A stretch of DNA of 64,000 nucleotides from Pedobacter ginsengisoli (GCF_030244015.1 NZ_JASSYX010000001.1:62001-126000); one strand, 5' to 3'. Positions 26,316-36,794 are shown, numbered from the stretch's first letter. The notes: generated by a model from the sequence alone, not told the origin. Translations and numbers: made by a program.

Positions 26316-27419
26316 TTATTTTGGCGCTTCGGCACTTCGGATCATCTTATCCAGTAAAGCAAAAATACCTTTTAGTGTTTTCTCCGTAGCACTGTTGGCA
26401 ATGACAATATAAGCCAGGTTCTTTTCTTTATTGATAAGCGTATAGCAATAAAAAGTTCCTGCAGAACCCGCATGTTCAGTAATTTGTTTCTCCGGAGTAT
26501 TGAGCCAGCCGATGGCATATTTTCCCAATCCATAATGCAGGTAATTGTAGGTCTCAGACTTTAAGAAATTGCTTTTTCCTTTCAAACCAGATAAGTTCAT
26601 CTGTACAAATTTTGCATAGTCATCCAATGGCATGCTGATGTCTCCGGCAGGTTCAATGAGATTTAAGTTATAGCTTGTAGCAGGGGGCAGCGCGGCCAGC
26701 AGATCCTGTTCTATCCAGTGGCCCCAAGGCTGATCCGTATCAATTCTGTTGGGCCAGCTCAGCTTATATTTCAGATGCAGTTTTTCTCCAAGGACCTCTT
26801 TGAGCAGCTGCTCCCACGTTTTGCCCGATACTTTTTCAAGCATGGTTGCCGCAATACTATACCCGGCATTGGAATAATTGTAAACCTCCTTGTTTTTAGG
26901 CAGCGCATCGTTTTTTACCAGATAAGCTGCAAATTGCCTGCGCTGCTCAGCCTGTAATCCGTTGAATTTTGGCAGGGACTGAAATTCTGTTCCACTGGTA
27001 TATGGTTTGATCCTCGCACGGTGTGACAAAAGGCCGGCCAGCGTGATCTCATAAAAATCAGGATTGGCGTCTTTTTTCAGTTCGGGGAATAAGCTGAAAA
27101 ATTTGGTAGACCAGCTGATCTTTTTGTTCTCGACCAGATAAGCCGCAATAAAACCGGTAATGGCCTTTGTGTTGGATCCTAAATGAAAATAATCTGTAGC
27201 TTTGGCTTTGGTCTGGTCATTCTGGAGGTCGCTGCGGTGGTAACCGAGGATGTCTTTTTCCAGAATGCTATCTGAGCTGAGGACCACATAGGCAAGTTCA
27301 GGTATGGCGCTTTCTGTTCTGATGCTGTCTGCTGTTTTTGCCAGGTCCGTTTTTTGGCTTTGCGCCTTAACAGAAACAGATGCCAGAAGGAGCAGTATCG
27401 CTGCGACGATTGATTTCAT
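26316..27419 (-). CDS. Beta-lactamase-fold serine hydrolase, secreted
   Basis: 367 residues with signal peptide (MKSIVAAILLLLASVSVKAQ). Nucleophile motif SNTK (S82, K85), LAGLLSHRARI, second motif YSNAGYSIAATMLEKVSGKTWEQLL, and HAGSAGTFYCYTLINKEKNLAYIVIAN near the end (HAG in place of KTG, as in esterase/carboxypeptidase members). It lies 84 bp upstream of the other serine hydrolase in the same direction, so the two may share a transcript. Periplasmic; substrate unknown. Confidence 0.88.
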   Translation of the reverse strand: MKSIVAAILLLLASVSVKAQSQKTDLAKTADSIRTESAIPELAYVVLSSDSILEKDILGYHRSDLQNDQTKAKATDYFHLGSNTKAITGFIAAYLVENKKISWSTKFFSLFPELKKDANPDFYEITLAGLLSHRARIKPYTSGTEFQSLPKFNGLQAEQRRQFAAYLVKNDALPKNKEVYNYSNAGYSIAATMLEKVSGKTWEQLLKEVLGEKLHLKYKLSWPNRIDTDQPWGHWIEQDLLAALPPATSYNLNLIEPAGDISMPLDDYAKFVQMNLSGLKGKSNFLKSETYNYLHYGLGKYAIGWLNTPEKQITEHAGSAGTFYCYTLINKEKNLAYIVIANSATEKTLKGIFALLDKMIRSAEAPK

Positions 27420-27500
27420 AGGTATTCTTTCATTGGGCTATGCGGCCAATTTACACATTCTTTTTATCTGATTTGATATTGTCAGTACCTGGATAGTATC

Positions 27501-27543
27501 TGTGTAGTATATGCGTACTCAGTACGAACGCATATACTACACA
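27501..27543. repeat. 16-bp perfect inverted repeat in a divergent intergenic region
   Basis: TGTGTAGTATATGCGT (27501-27516) and its exact complement (27528-27543) flank 11 bases that themselves contain CGTAC/GTACG. It lies between a minus-strand start (27419) and the tRNA promoter (27629), so it is not at the 3' end of any visible gene. It could be a large operator, the terminator of an unseen RNA, or a remnant of a mobile element. Nothing else is seen in 27420-27628. Confidence 0.6.
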
Positions 27544-27628
27544 AAGTAGAGACAGGTACAATAGAGAATAGCCCGAATGAAGACGAAGGAAAATTGACGG
27601 GATTACAATGACAATTTTAAACATTTAA

Positions 27629-27659
27629 TTTGCAGGGTTTATAAAATTAGTTACTTTTG
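27629..27659 (+). promoter_or_regulatory. Promoter of tRNA-Ala
   Basis: TTTG (27629-27632), 19-nt spacer, TACTTTTG (27652-27659): an exact match to the Bacteroidota consensus at the ideal spacing, about 33 bp before the mature tRNA 5' end. Confidence 0.85.
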
Positions 27660-27691
27660 CCCCCACTACGGTAATTTAATTGCCATTTCAT

Positions 27692-27768
27692 GGGGGATTA
27701 GCTCATTTGGCTAGAGCGCTTCGCTGGCAGTGAAGAGGTGATCGGTTCGAATCCGATATTCTCCACCA
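27692..27768 (+). tRNA. tRNA-Ala, anticodon GGC
   Basis: A 77-nt cloverleaf: acceptor GGGGGAT/ATTCTCC (with G-T pairs), D arm GCTC/GAGC, anticodon stem CTTCG/TGAAG with loop CTGGCAG (anticodon GGC at 27726-27728, decoding GCC/GCT), T arm ATCGG-TTCGAAT-CCGAT, discriminator A and an encoded CCA end. It has its own promoter and terminator, so it is a single-gene transcript. Confidence 0.96.
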
Positions 27769-27770
27769 AT

Positions 27771-27810
27771 AAAAATGCCTTCCAGAAATCCTGGAAGGCA
27801 TTTTTATTTT
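27771..27810. terminator. Terminator of tRNA-Ala, probably also of uxuA
   Basis: A perfect 15-bp stem (AAAAATGCCTTCCAG at 27771-27785; complement 27791-27805) with a 5-nt loop and T run. The A-rich other side makes it work for the converging uxuA gene ending at 27858. Confidence 0.9.
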
Positions 27811-27857
27811 CAGGGCTTTTGGTTTATAAGCCGGACTGTTGATGACAGGCTGCTTTT

Positions 27858-29075
27858 TTAATGGGAATTCCCCCGTTGGCCAGTTGAAGAAATCAGATAT
27901 TTCCTAAGCCCAAGTTCCAGGCCCCGGAGTTCTGCCAGGCCCTTTAGCCGGCCGATAACCGAATAACCCGGATAAGTATTGTAGTTTTTGTCATCAAGAA
28001 TTTTATGCCCGTGATCCGGACGCATGGGAATGGATACGTCTTCCCGACCTTCAGCAAGTCTCCGCTGCTGTTCCAGGATGACCTGCTCCATGACAGACAC
28101 CATGTCGTTGTCTCCATCGAGATGCTCAGCCTCATAAAAGCTCCCGTTGGGTTCTCTCTTTACATTTCTCAGGTGGAGGAAATGAATATGAGGGCCAAAT
28201 TGTTTGAGCATAGCGGGCAGATCATTCGCTTTATTTGCACCCAGCGAACCGGTGCAAAAAGTAATGCCATTGCTTGGCGACGGAGCTGCGTTTACGATAT
28301 ATTCCAGATCTTCTGCGTTGCAAACTACCCTGGGCAAACCCAGAATAGGAAATGGCGGATCGTCGGGATGGATACACATCTTTATCCCGACGGCCTCTGC
28401 CGCCGGGATAATGGCCTGTAAAAAATATGCCAGGTTTTCTCTTAATCCTGAAGCATCAACATGTTCATATTTCTTCAGATGAACTTTAAATTCATCGGGT
28501 GTAAATACCTCATCAGTGCCGGGCAGTCCGGCCATTATAGTTTGCTGAAGGGTTTGTTTTTCCTCCGGGCTCAGCTTGCGGAAGTAATTTTCAGCAGCCC
28601 TTTTTTCTGTTTCGTTAAATTCTGCTTCCACGTTTTCTCTCTTCAGGATAAAGAGTTCAAAAGCGGCTAAGGCGGTGGCATCATAGCGCAACGCACTGGC
28701 ATCGTTGTCCAGCCTGAAATCAAGATCGGTTCGGGTCCAGTCCAGCACGGGCATGAAATTATAACAGACAGTCTTCAGTCCGCAGGCAGCGGCGTTTTTC
28801 AGTGATGTAATGTATTTTTCGATCCAGTGGTCACGGTCAGCTGCGCCGGTCTTTATAGATTCATGGATATTTATGCTTTCGATGACCGACCAGGTCAGGC
28901 CGGCGGTTGCGATGGTTTGTTTTCTCTCCCGGATCTGTTCTTCGGGCCATATTTCGCCGCAAGGTATGTCGTGCAGCGCGGTTACGATGCCTGTTGCACC
29001 GGTTTGTTTTATGGCAGCAAGGGTGACCTCGTCCTTTGGACCAAACCATCTGAAAGTTTGTTCTAATTTTTGCAT
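27858..29075 (-). CDS. uxuA: Mannonate dehydratase
   Basis: 405 residues, typical for UxuA. It dehydrates D-mannonate to 2-keto-3-deoxygluconate in the cytoplasm, the step after fructuronate reduction in glucuronate breakdown. Motifs: FRWFGPKDEVTLAAIKQTGATGIVTALHDIP at the start, the metal-binding MCIHPDDPPFPILGLPR, TFCTGSLGANKAND, HFLHLRNV, and FYEAEHLDGDNDM, plus MRPDHGH near the end. It lies 15 bp after a LacI regulator gene and is likely co-transcribed with it. Its partner oxidoreductase is encoded at 36795. No glucuronate isomerase (uxaC) or KDG kinase/aldolase gene is in the window. Confidence 0.96.
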   Translation of the reverse strand: MQKLEQTFRWFGPKDEVTLAAIKQTGATGIVTALHDIPCGEIWPEEQIRERKQTIATAGLTWSVIESINIHESIKTGAADRDHWIEKYITSLKNAAACGLKTVCYNFMPVLDWTRTDLDFRLDNDASALRYDATALAAFELFILKRENVEAEFNETEKRAAENYFRKLSPEEKQTLQQTIMAGLPGTDEVFTPDEFKVHLKKYEHVDASGLRENLAYFLQAIIPAAEAVGIKMCIHPDDPPFPILGLPRVVCNAEDLEYIVNAAPSPSNGITFCTGSLGANKANDLPAMLKQFGPHIHFLHLRNVKREPNGSFYEAEHLDGDNDMVSVMEQVILEQQRRLAEGREDVSIPMRPDHGHKILDDKNYNTYPGYSVIGRLKGLAELRGLELGLRKYLISSTGQRGNSH

Positions 29076-29090
29076 GGATTATTGATGTTT

Positions 29091-30119
29091 CTAAAGTGTT
29101 CGACGGGAGGAAGCCCTGCTGATGAGCTCAGCTTTTAATATAATTGAATCGGTCATGTTGATGTGATTTTCAGTATTCAGGTGGTTGATTAGTTTTTGGG
29201 CGGCGATTTGCCCCATTTCAAAACCAGGATAATTTATTGTGGATAAATTTGGTTCAATGACTCTCGAGATCGGGTCATTGTTAAAACCAACAAAGGCAAC
29301 ATCTTCAGGAATCCTGAGGCCGCTGCGCTTTAAAGCAGACATGCAGCTTACAGCTGAAGTATCATTGGATGCAAATACGCCGTCCGGGCGGGAACTCATG
29401 GCCATGATCTTTTCTGCGGCATCAGTCCCCGCTTTTTCGTCGAGCCTGGTGATCAGTACATTTGCTTCATTGTATTCCAGTCCAAAATCCTGCAGCGCGG
29501 ATTTGTAGCCGGAGAGCCTTTCGGCATAGACAGTCCTGGTGAGCTGGCCGGTAATGTGAAAAATATTCTTACAGCCTTGTTCCAGCAGGTGTTTCGTCGC
29601 CTCGTATCCGGCTTTTCTATTGTCAATCATGACACATGTGCATTGAGGGAGTTCAAGTACTCTGTCAAAAAATAGCAGGGGGATTCCTTTTTTTAAAAGA
29701 AGTTCAAAATGTGAAGTATCTGTGGTATCGTAAGCCAACGAGACCATGATCCCGTCAACGCGGTTATTGAACATGGTCTGTACATTCAGGGCTTCTTTTT
29801 GTGCGGATTCCAGGGACTGGCTGATGATCAGGTTATAACTGGCCTCATTGGCAACCTTTTCCATGCCGGAGAGCACAGCTGACATGAAATTACTGTTGAG
29901 CCTGGGAATGATCACTCCGATGGTATTGGTTCGTTTGCTCCTGAGGTTGCTGGCGAAAGTATTGGAACGGTAGCCCATTTCCAGTGCAGTTTCCCTGATT
30001 CTCTTTTTTGTTTTTTTGTTTATGGAGGGATGGTCCTTTAGTCCCCGGCTAACAGTAGCCGCAGAAATGTTCAATTCAGCAGCAATATCGTATATAGTTA
30101 CTTCTTTATTGGATTTCAT
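29091..30119 (-). CDS. LacI family transcriptional regulator (LacI-1), upstream of uxuA
   Basis: 342 residues from ATG 30119. The N-terminal LacI helix-turn-helix is TIYDIAAELNISAATVSRGL, then the hinge helix region (TFASNLRSKRTNTIGVIIP). The rest is the periplasmic-binding-like sugar-sensing domain (IISQSLES, GIMVSLAYD, LLFFDRV, GVFASNDTSAVSCMSALKRSGLRIPEDVAFVGFNNDP). A frame extension to 30173 crosses the operator and promoter, so 30119 is chosen. An operator-like palindrome lies 50 bp upstream, suggesting autoregulation together with uxuA, and a second lies before the divergent SusC-3. The effector is probably a hexuronate or derivative. Confidence 0.92.
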   Translation of the reverse strand: MKSNKEVTIYDIAAELNISAATVSRGLKDHPSINKKTKKRIRETALEMGYRSNTFASNLRSKRTNTIGVIIPRLNSNFMSAVLSGMEKVANEASYNLIISQSLESAQKEALNVQTMFNNRVDGIMVSLAYDTTDTSHFELLLKKGIPLLFFDRVLELPQCTCVMIDNRKAGYEATKHLLEQGCKNIFHITGQLTRTVYAERLSGYKSALQDFGLEYNEANVLITRLDEKAGTDAAEKIMAMSSRPDGVFASNDTSAVSCMSALKRSGLRIPEDVAFVGFNNDPISRVIEPNLSTINYPGFEMGQIAAQKLINHLNTENHINMTDSIILKAELISRASSRRTL

Positions 30120-30168
30120 TCTGGTGTGTTTGGATAAGCAATTTACAAATAAATTGCAAGAGTATAAA

Positions 30169-30182
30169 TACAATCGGTTGCA
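30169..30182. promoter_or_regulatory. LacI-type operator before lacI-1/uxuA
   Basis: TACAATCGGTTGCA, 13 of 14 matching the better site TGCAATCGGTTGCA at 30322. On the minus strand its TTG overlaps a plausible -33 element, with a -7-like TTTATTTG at 30146-30153 (spacing 17, slightly short). Binding here would block transcription of lacI-1 and uxuA. Confidence 0.65.
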
Positions 30183-30321
30183 TTATATATTTGTTACATG
30201 ATTGTGCTGTGTTTTTATCATAAACAGGTTTTTTTATTGTTTTTAAAGTACTATTATTAAGGATTTTCAATAGAGGGAGGTATAGTGTGGGGCGTTTTGC
30301 CATGAAAAATAAAATAATTAC

Positions 30322-30360
30322 TGCAATCGGTTGCAAATGTTAAAATAATAGCTAACTTTA
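30322..30360 (+). promoter_or_regulatory. SusC-3 promoter with overlapping LacI-type operator
   Basis: TGCAATCGGTTGCA (30322-30335) contains the -33 TTG (30331-30333); after 19 nt comes TAACTTTA (30353-30360), one mismatch from TAnnTTTG. A bound LacI protein would cover the -33 box. The leader to 30489 is about 120 nt, with nothing else recognisable in 30183-30321 or 30361-30488. Confidence 0.65.
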
Positions 30361-30488
30361 GTTTGATAACCAAATTGTAAAACTGTAAAATATTGTTTAT
30401 GAGCTATATACGGAAAGACACGTCCTGAGGTCAGTATTAAAATTAACCTCAAAATCCCTAATCTAATCATCACCTAAAACTAAACTTA

Positions 30489-33400
30489 ATGATACTGAAT
30501 TTACAACACCGGAGGGTATTGTTTGCTCGCGGGCTTCTGTTTTGCGTTGCCGCGCTCTGCATTTCATCTTTTACTTCAATAGCAAGCCCATTGCTCGTTG
30601 CCCGGACCATTCGCGGCAAGGTTACAGATTCAAAAAACCTGCCGCTGCCAGGTGTAAGTATAACTGTTAAAGGCAATAAACAGGGCACCATGACCAATGC
30701 TGCGGGACAATATGTGCTCGCCGATGTGCCCGATAACAGCGTTCTTGTATTTAGCTCTCTGGGTTATGAAACTCAGGAAGTACCCATTGCAGGTAAAGGA
30801 ACGACGGTCAATGTCGTTCTGGCTGATAAGAATAATGATTTAAACGAAGTTGTTGTGGTTGGCTATGGTACAGCCTTGAAAAAAGACCTTACCGGGGCAA
30901 TCTCCCAGGTGAAAGCAGCTCAATTAGAAAACCAGCATCCCAATAATGTGCAGGATCTGTTACGTGGAAATGTTGCGGGAATGAACGTCGCTTTTTCCGC
31001 GTCGCCAAAGGGCGGTAACAATTCAGATCTGCAGGTGCGGGGAAAATCATCGCTGATCGCAGGAGTAACGCCATTGCTTGTCGTGGACGGGGTAATTTAT
31101 CCCGGACAGCTGAGCGATATCAATCCGAGTGACATCGAGACCATTGATGTGTTAAAGGATGCGAGCTCTGCTGCGGTTTATGGAGCTAAAGCTGCCAGCG
31201 GGGTTGTGATCATCACAACAAAGAGAGGGAAATCTGGTAAACCGATAATCACAGTTAATGCAACAGCGGGTTTTGCTTCAAGAGAGGTAACGGAGCATGT
31301 TTATGATGCAAATGGATTTGTGAACTGGCGCAGCGATGTTCTGAAAAGTGTAAATGCGGGAACTGTGGCAACTCAGCCGTCCCGGTTTAATGATCCGCGT
31401 ACGCTTCCTTCTAATGTAACTCTGGCGCAGTGGTTTGCTTATGACAATACGCCTGTTACTGCTGATCCGGTTGAGACCTGGCTCAACAGGCTTAAAATGT
31501 TTCCGGTAGAAATAGCCAACTATAAGGCTGGCAGAAGTACAAACTGGGAAGATCTTATTTATCAAAATGGTTTTCGTCAGGACCATACGATAGGTCTTTC
31601 GGGTAAGAAAGATGAAGTTTCTTATTATCTGTCGCTGGGATACACCGACAACAACGGTTTGACTGTCGGGGACCGGTACAAAAATGCCCGCGCCAGGCTT
31701 AACCTGGAAGGGAAAGCAACCAAATTTGCTACTGTTGGGGTGAACTTTCAGTATGCCAGCCGTGATGAAAGTGCTGTCCCGATTGATTTCGGACAGATCA
31801 GGAATGCTTCCCCGCTGGGAGAAAAGTATAAGGATGATGGCGTAACCCTGCGGCCAAGTCCAAATGATGATCTCGGGAATAACAGAAATCCTTTTCTCGA
31901 TAATGTTTACCGGGAGCGCATGCTGAAATACAATACGATATTTTCAACATTATTTGTGAAGGGAGACCTGCCGTTTGGATTCTCTTACTCCGTCAACCTT
32001 ACTCCGAGTTATGACCAGACCAGGGAGTTTAACCACTATTCTGCAGATCATCCGGACTATGTCGCCAGGAGAGGGTTTGCCAACCGTATTGAGACCACAC
32101 GCTTTCACTGGCAAATTGACAATATATTAAAGTGGAACAAAACATTCAATAAAATACATCGCTTTGATGTGACGCTTTTGGCGAATGCGGAAAAACTGAA
32201 ACAGACTTCGTCGAGAATAGAAAACGAAGGTTTTGATCCGAATGATGACCTGGGTTATCACAATATCGGCTCGGGAACGAGGCCGATAGTGAGCAGCAAT
32301 GACATTGCAACCACTGGTGACGCGCTTATGGCCAGACTGAATTATACGCTTAATGATAAATACATGCTGACTGCCACGATCAGACGTGATGGTTATTCTG
32401 CTTTCGGACAACGAAATCCGCGGGCAACTTTTCCTTCTCTGGCGCTGGGATGGGTATTCAGTGATGAGAATTTCATGAAGTCTGTGACCTGGGTGAACCG
32501 TGCAAAGCTGCGCTTGTCTTATGGCGCAGTGGGTAACCGCGACATTGACGGGTATCTGGCGCTTTCCAATCTAAATACCGGAAAATATTTGTATGTGAAC
32601 GATGCGGGCGCTGTACTTCCGGTGACGCAGTTGTATGTTGACAGAATGGTGAATAAAGATCTGAAGTGGGAATCTACGACTTCGTTTAACGGGGGGCTTG
32701 ACTTTACTGTATTCAATAATGTCATAGACGGATCTCTGGAGGTCTACAGGAAAAATACAAGTGATCTTTTGCTGTTGCGGGCACTTCCGAGTGTGACCGG
32801 TTTTTTTAACGTGGCCTCCAATTTAGGGAATGTGACCAATACGGGGTTTGAGCTGGCCTTGAGCAGCAATAATATCAAAAGAGAAAATTTTTCCTGGAGA
32901 ACTTCCGGGAATTTATCTGTGAACAGGAATAAGATTGTTCACCTGTTTGGTAAAGTCAACAAACGCGACCAGCAGGGCAATGTGATCGGGCAGGTAGAAA
33001 ATGACGATCCGGGCAATGGCTGGTTTATCGGGAAGGATATTAATGCGATATGGGACCTGAACGTTCTCGGTGTATGGCAGCAAAACGAAGCTGCGGAAGC
33101 TACTAAATATGGAGTCAAACCGGGTGATTTTAAAGTGGAGGATGTCAATGGCGACTATAAGTATACAGATGCAGACAAACAGTTTCTCGGCTCCAGAAAT
33201 CCTAAGTTCACGGCGGCGCTGAGAAATGAGTTTACCTTTTTCAGGCGGTTTGACTTTTCCTTTTCTATGTATTCCTATTGGGGTGCGTTGACAGATTTTA
33301 ATGAAGCGAAGAATAATTCTGGTTTCCAGGACAGACAAAACTCTTATAAGCTGCCTTACTGGACGCCCGAAAATCCTATTAATGACTATGCAAGGCTATA

Positions 33401-33644
33401 TTCGAGTAACGGAAGTGCGAATTACAGTGTATATAGAAAAACCTCATTTATCAGGCTTGACAATGTTTCTCTCGCTTATACTTTGCCCAAAAGTCTGGTT
33501 GAAAAGGGCAGATTGAATAGCGTGCGGATTTTTACAACAGTTCAAAACGCAGCAATTTACGCTCCTGACTGGGATTATTGGGATCCTCAAAATAAGAACC
33601 CTACTCCGAGGTATGTCACTTTGGGTTTAAATGTAACCTTGTAA
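30489..33644 (+). CDS. SusC-like TonB-dependent outer-membrane transporter (SusC-3)
   Basis: 1051 residues. Signal region ([17 protein letters not shown]), carboxypeptidase-D-like domain ([22 protein letters not shown]), the TonB box region [20 protein letters not shown], plug ([59 protein letters not shown]) and barrel ending LGLNVTL. No STN domain. It is divergent from lacI-1/uxuA with operator sites for both, tying this uptake system to hexuronate metabolism. SusD-3 follows 20 bp downstream. Confidence 0.94.
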   Translation: MILNLQHRRVLFARGLLFCVAALCISSFTSIASPLLVARTIRGKVTDSKNLPLPGVSITVKGNKQGTMTNAAGQYVLADVPDNSVLVFSSLGYETQEVPIAGKGTTVNVVLADKNNDLNEVVVVGYGTALKKDLTGAISQVKAAQLENQHPNNVQDLLRGNVAGMNVAFSASPKGGNNSDLQVRGKSSLIAGVTPLLVVDGVIYPGQLSDINPSDIETIDVLKDASSAAVYGAKAASGVVIITTKRGKSGKPIITVNATAGFASREVTEHVYDANGFVNWRSDVLKSVNAGTVATQPSRFNDPRTLPSNVTLAQWFAYDNTPVTADPVETWLNRLKMFPVEIANYKAGRSTNWEDLIYQNGFRQDHTIGLSGKKDEVSYYLSLGYTDNNGLTVGDRYKNARARLNLEGKATKFATVGVNFQYASRDESAVPIDFGQIRNASPLGEKYKDDGVTLRPSPNDDLGNNRNPFLDNVYRERMLKYNTIFSTLFVKGDLPFGFSYSVNLTPSYDQTREFNHYSADHPDYVARRGFANRIETTRFHWQIDNILKWNKTFNKIHRFDVTLLANAEKLKQTSSRIENEGFDPNDDLGYHNIGSGTRPIVSSNDIATTGDALMARLNYTLNDKYMLTATIRRDGYSAFGQRNPRATFPSLALGWVFSDENFMKSVTWVNRAKLRLSYGAVGNRDIDGYLALSNLNTGKYLYVNDAGAVLPVTQLYVDRMVNKDLKWESTTSFNGGLDFTVFNNVIDGSLEVYRKNTSDLLLLRALPSVTGFFNVASNLGNVTNTGFELALSSNNIKRENFSWRTSGNLSVNRNKIVHLFGKVNKRDQQGNVIGQVENDDPGNGWFIGKDINAIWDLNVLGVWQQNEAAEATKYGVKPGDFKVEDVNGDYKYTDADKQFLGSRNPKFTAALRNEFTFFRRFDFSFSMYSYWGALTDFNEAKNNSGFQDRQNSYKLPYWTPENPINDYARLYSSNGSANYSVYRKTSFIRLDNVSLAYTLPKSLVEKGRLNSVRIFTTVQNAAIYAPDWDYWDPQNKNPTPRYVTLGLNVTL

Positions 33645-33664
33645 TTAATTTAATGACTCCTACG

Positions 33665-35479
33665 ATGAAAACTATATATAGAATACCATTTGCCTGTCTG
33701 ATATTGATAATGACTATTGGTTTTGGCTGTAAGAAAAGCTTTTTAGAACCTGATCCGCTTTCATTTTATACTGATGAAGATATCAAGTCGCCGGAGTTTT
33801 ACCGTGCGGCTCTGATTTCCTGCGCAAGAAATTTAAGAAATGAATATTTCGGCGATGGCCCGCCCTGGGTTACGGAACAAATCTTTTCTGAAGTTGCTGT
33901 GGAGGGAACAACCGACAAATCGGGACCTGCACAGGACCTGAACCTGCTGATCACGCCTGACGCCAATTTAAATTCCATCGATTTCAATAAGATAGGGTAT
34001 TATTGGGATGAAGGTTACAAGGGGATTAAATATGCAAATACCATCATCAGCCGCATAGACAGTGGTGTATTTAAAGATGAAGCGGAGCGCAATTCTATTC
34101 TGGGTTCTGCCTATTTCCACAGGGCCTTCCGGTACTATCGTCTTGTAAACCAGTTTGGCGATGTGCCGCTGTTGCTAAACGAAGTGACCAGGCCCAGGTT
34201 TGATTTTTATACCACAAAAAGGGAGGTGATCCTGCAAAAGATGAAAGAGGACCTGGAGTTTGCGGCATTGTGGGTAACTGACAATGTGAATAAGGGTGAA
34301 GTAACCAAAGGTGCTGTTCAACATTTGCTTACAAAGGTCAATCTTTGTCTGGGCAAATTTGATGATGCCATTGCTTCGGCTAATGCGGTAATTGACGGCG
34401 GCCGTTATGTGCTGATGACCGATCGTTTCGGATCTGTGGAAGCTGATCTGAGCAGAAACGTGATATGGGATCTTCACAGACCAGAAAATAAATCTCTGAA
34501 TGAGAATAAAGAGGGGATTTTTATGATCATCGACCGGCAGGTAGACGGAGGGTACGAAGGCGGATCTAAGATCATGCGGAATGCTGTGCCCAACTGGGGA
34601 TCAAACATCAATACCCCTAACGGCAAAAAGGGCACCAATGACGGCATAAATCTGGAGATCACGCAATCGAATATGTATGGAAGGGGAATTGGCAGGGTCC
34701 GCGGAACATCTTACAGCACCCAGGCCATTTGGGATGACCCTAATGATCTGCGGCACATCAAAGGCAACTGGATGAACATGGAAGACCTGGTCTATAATGA
34801 TCCGAATTTAAAGAAATCTGACCCAGAGTACTACAATAAGCCGGTCAGACTGCGCAACGCTGCGGGCGGACTGATTGTTACGGATACCATCAGGAGTTAT
34901 TTTGGCTGGCCGCAATATAAATTGTTTATTCCTGATTTTGAAAATGCGCCTATGCAGGGCGGTCATACGGACTGGTATGTTTTTCGCCTGGCAGAAACCT
35001 ATCTGCTCAGGGCGGAGGCGTATTACTGGAAGGGTGATCTGGCCGGTGCGGCTGCAGATATTAATAAAATAAGAGCGCGTGCCAAGGCTGCTCCTTATGA
35101 TCCGGGAAGTATCACGATCGGGACTATTCTTGATGAACGTGCCCGTGAACTTTACTACGAAGAGCCCCGCAAAACGGAACTGGCGCGTATCGCCTATATT
35201 TTTGCGCTTACCGGCAAAACCGCATACAATGGCAAGGCATACAGTCTGAACAATTTTTCGGAGAACAATTTCTTTTATGACAGGGTCATGGAAAAAAACG
35301 TTTTCTATAAAAATGGTGTGAAGACCAATCATGGTGACCAATATACCATGAGTCCGTACCATGTGCTCTGGCCGGTGCCCCAAAGTGCAATCCGTGCTAA
35401 CGTAGAGGGACATATCAATCAGAATAAAGGGTACTCCGGTTCTGAAAGTAATATTCCGCCTTTAGATAGAATAGAGTAG
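33665..35479 (+). CDS. SusD/RagB-like glycan-binding outer-membrane lipoprotein (SusD-3)
   Basis: 604 residues from ATG 33665 ([22 protein letters not shown] lipobox region); an ATG at 33653 would add four residues. SusD features: [28 protein letters not shown], the helix pair [59 protein letters not shown], and [22 protein letters not shown] with [15 protein letters not shown] end ([22 protein letters not shown]). It is longer than SusD-1 and SusD-2, resembling the group found in hexuronate or pectin-type loci; that resemblance is an impression. Confidence 0.91.
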   Translation: MKTIYRIPFACLILIMTIGFGCKKSFLEPDPLSFYTDEDIKSPEFYRAALISCARNLRNEYFGDGPPWVTEQIFSEVAVEGTTDKSGPAQDLNLLITPDANLNSIDFNKIGYYWDEGYKGIKYANTIISRIDSGVFKDEAERNSILGSAYFHRAFRYYRLVNQFGDVPLLLNEVTRPRFDFYTTKREVILQKMKEDLEFAALWVTDNVNKGEVTKGAVQHLLTKVNLCLGKFDDAIASANAVIDGGRYVLMTDRFGSVEADLSRNVIWDLHRPENKSLNENKEGIFMIIDRQVDGGYEGGSKIMRNAVPNWGSNINTPNGKKGTNDGINLEITQSNMYGRGIGRVRGTSYSTQAIWDDPNDLRHIKGNWMNMEDLVYNDPNLKKSDPEYYNKPVRLRNAAGGLIVTDTIRSYFGWPQYKLFIPDFENAPMQGGHTDWYVFRLAETYLLRAEAYYWKGDLAGAAADINKIRARAKAAPYDPGSITIGTILDERARELYYEEPRKTELARIAYIFALTGKTAYNGKAYSLNNFSENNFFYDRVMEKNVFYKNGVKTNHGDQYTMSPYHVLWPVPQSAIRANVEGHINQNKGYSGSESNIPPLDRIE

Positions 35480-35503
35480 TACACAAATATGCGTTAAATG
35501 TTA

Positions 35504-35535
35504 GCTTTCGGCCAGTCTGTGGATTGGCCGAAAGC
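35504..35535 (+). terminator. Hairpin after SusD-3, probable terminator
   Basis: GCTTTCGGCCA (35504-35514) and TGGCCGAAAGC (35525-35535), a perfect 11-bp stem with ten-base loop, 24 bp after the SusD-3 stop. No strong T run follows, so its efficiency is uncertain. Confidence 0.6.
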
Positions 35536-35587
35536 ATAAGCAGCTACTGCACATGTTCATTAATTATTAAAGAAACCTTAATATATT

Positions 35588-35607
35588 AGAAATCGATTGC
35601 ATATTTG
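35588..35607 (+). promoter_or_regulatory. LacI-type operator and -7 element before lacI-2
   Basis: AGAAATCGATTGCA (35588-35601) matches the consensus TGCAATCGATTGCA at 12 of 14 positions; CATATTTG (35600-35607) overlaps it and is one mismatch from TAnnTTTG. The -33 position holds TTA rather than TTG. The arrangement suggests autoregulation of lacI-2. Confidence 0.55.
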
Positions 35608-35632
35608 TACAAATGAAATTATCATTAGCTTA

Positions 35633-36664
35633 ATGAAAAAAGGATCAGAAAATACGATGAAGGATATCGCACTGGAACTGGGTTTGTCATCATCCACGGT
35701 GTCGAGAGCATTGCAGGATCATCCGCACATCAGTCAGGAAACAAAAATAAAAGTCAATGAGGCAGCTAACAGGCTCGGCTATAGTTACAATGCGGTAGCT
35801 GCCAGTTTAAGAAACAGTAAATCCAACACCATAGGCCTGATCATTCCCAGGATCTCTAAATACTATCAGTCGACCGTAATTACCGCGATACAGAATAAGC
35901 TGCACGAGCATAAATATAATTTGATGATCTGTCAGTCTAATGAATCACCCGAACTGGAAAAGGAGTTGGTCAATGCACTTTATGCTTCGAGAGTAGAGGG
36001 GCTTATCGTCTCATCTACCCTAAATACCACTGATTTTACGCATTTTGATGTTTTTTCGCGGAGCAACAGGCCTCTTGTTTTTTTTGACAGAGTTCCTAAG
36101 AATTATCCGGCGCACAGAATACAGGGTGATGATTATCATGGCGCAAATATGGCTACCGACCATCTGCTTGCACAAGGCTGCAGGAAAATAGCTTTTATAG
36201 GCGGCCCTTTGTTTTGTAATCTGTACAGAGAAAGATACGAAGGCTATACTGACGCCTTAAAAGCACGTAATCTGGTCCCCGATGCAAGCATGGCATTTTT
36301 TCATGATTTAACTAAGGAGAATGCATTGTTAAGTTGTGAAAAGTTATTCTCAGGAAAAAAAGACAGCTGGCCGGATGCTGTTTTTTGCTGTAATGATACT
36401 GCTGCTCTGGCGGTTACGTCATATGCAAAAAAACGTAAGATGGACATACCCGGACAGCTTAAAGTAACGGGCTATTCAAATGATCCGCTTACGGAAATTA
36501 TTACTCCGACCATTACATCTGTAGAGCAGTATCCTTCTGAAGTGGGTGCCCAGGCTGCAGGAATGATCATGAACCTGATACAACAGAAATTAAAGCCGGG
36601 CAAGAATTTCATTTCTGTTACCATAGCAGTTGACCTGGTTAAAAGAGATTCTACCGATAAATAA
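35633..36664 (+). CDS. LacI family transcriptional regulator (LacI-2), upstream of uxuB-like gene
   Basis: 343 residues from ATG 35633. Helix-turn-helix TMKDIALELGLSSSTVSRAL, hinge region AVAASLRNSKSNTIGLIIPRI, then the type-1 periplasmic-binding-like core (GLIVSSTLNTTD, PLVFFDRVP, KIAFIGGPLFCNLYRERYEGYTDAL, DAVFCCNDTAALAVTSYAKKRKMDIPGQLKVTGYSNDPLTEIITP). The frame is open to a TTG at 35597 inside the operator, which is not a credible start. It resembles LacI-1 throughout and is probably a paralogue with a slightly different operator preference. It lies just before the D-mannonate oxidoreductase. Confidence 0.92.
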   Translation: MKKGSENTMKDIALELGLSSSTVSRALQDHPHISQETKIKVNEAANRLGYSYNAVAASLRNSKSNTIGLIIPRISKYYQSTVITAIQNKLHEHKYNLMICQSNESPELEKELVNALYASRVEGLIVSSTLNTTDFTHFDVFSRSNRPLVFFDRVPKNYPAHRIQGDDYHGANMATDHLLAQGCRKIAFIGGPLFCNLYRERYEGYTDALKARNLVPDASMAFFHDLTKENALLSCEKLFSGKKDSWPDAVFCCNDTAALAVTSYAKKRKMDIPGQLKVTGYSNDPLTEIITPTITSVEQYPSEVGAQAAGMIMNLIQQKLKPGKNFISVTIAVDLVKRDSTDK

Positions 36665-36678
36665 ATTTCTGTTTTTTC

Positions 36679-36708
36679 TTGTAATATGCAATCGATTGCA
36701 TATATTTA
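36679..36708 (+). promoter_or_regulatory. Promoter of the D-mannonate oxidoreductase gene with perfect LacI-type operator
   Basis: TTG (36679-36681), 19 nt, TATATTTA (36701-36708; one mismatch from TAnnTTTG). The whole spacer is a 20-bp perfect palindrome, ATATGCAATCGATTGCATAT (36684-36703). A repressor bound here would sit between the two promoter boxes. Confidence 0.75.
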
Positions 36709-36794
36709 CTTTCAAAATAAAAGCAATTGGAATAATCCGGTAACAAAAAGGGGTTATTACATTTGTTGTAATCAAAAAAATATTTATAGATCAA

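Noticed and set aside
25128..27419. Two serine hydrolases as antibiotic-resistance beta-lactamases
   Set aside because: Both have the general SxxK/Yx(S/N) fold, but the KTG-type third motif is not clear and their context is not that of a resistance gene.
27501..27543. Inverted repeat as an insertion-sequence end
   Set aside because: No transposase, no target duplication and no second copy were seen in the window; kept only as an unexplained repeat.
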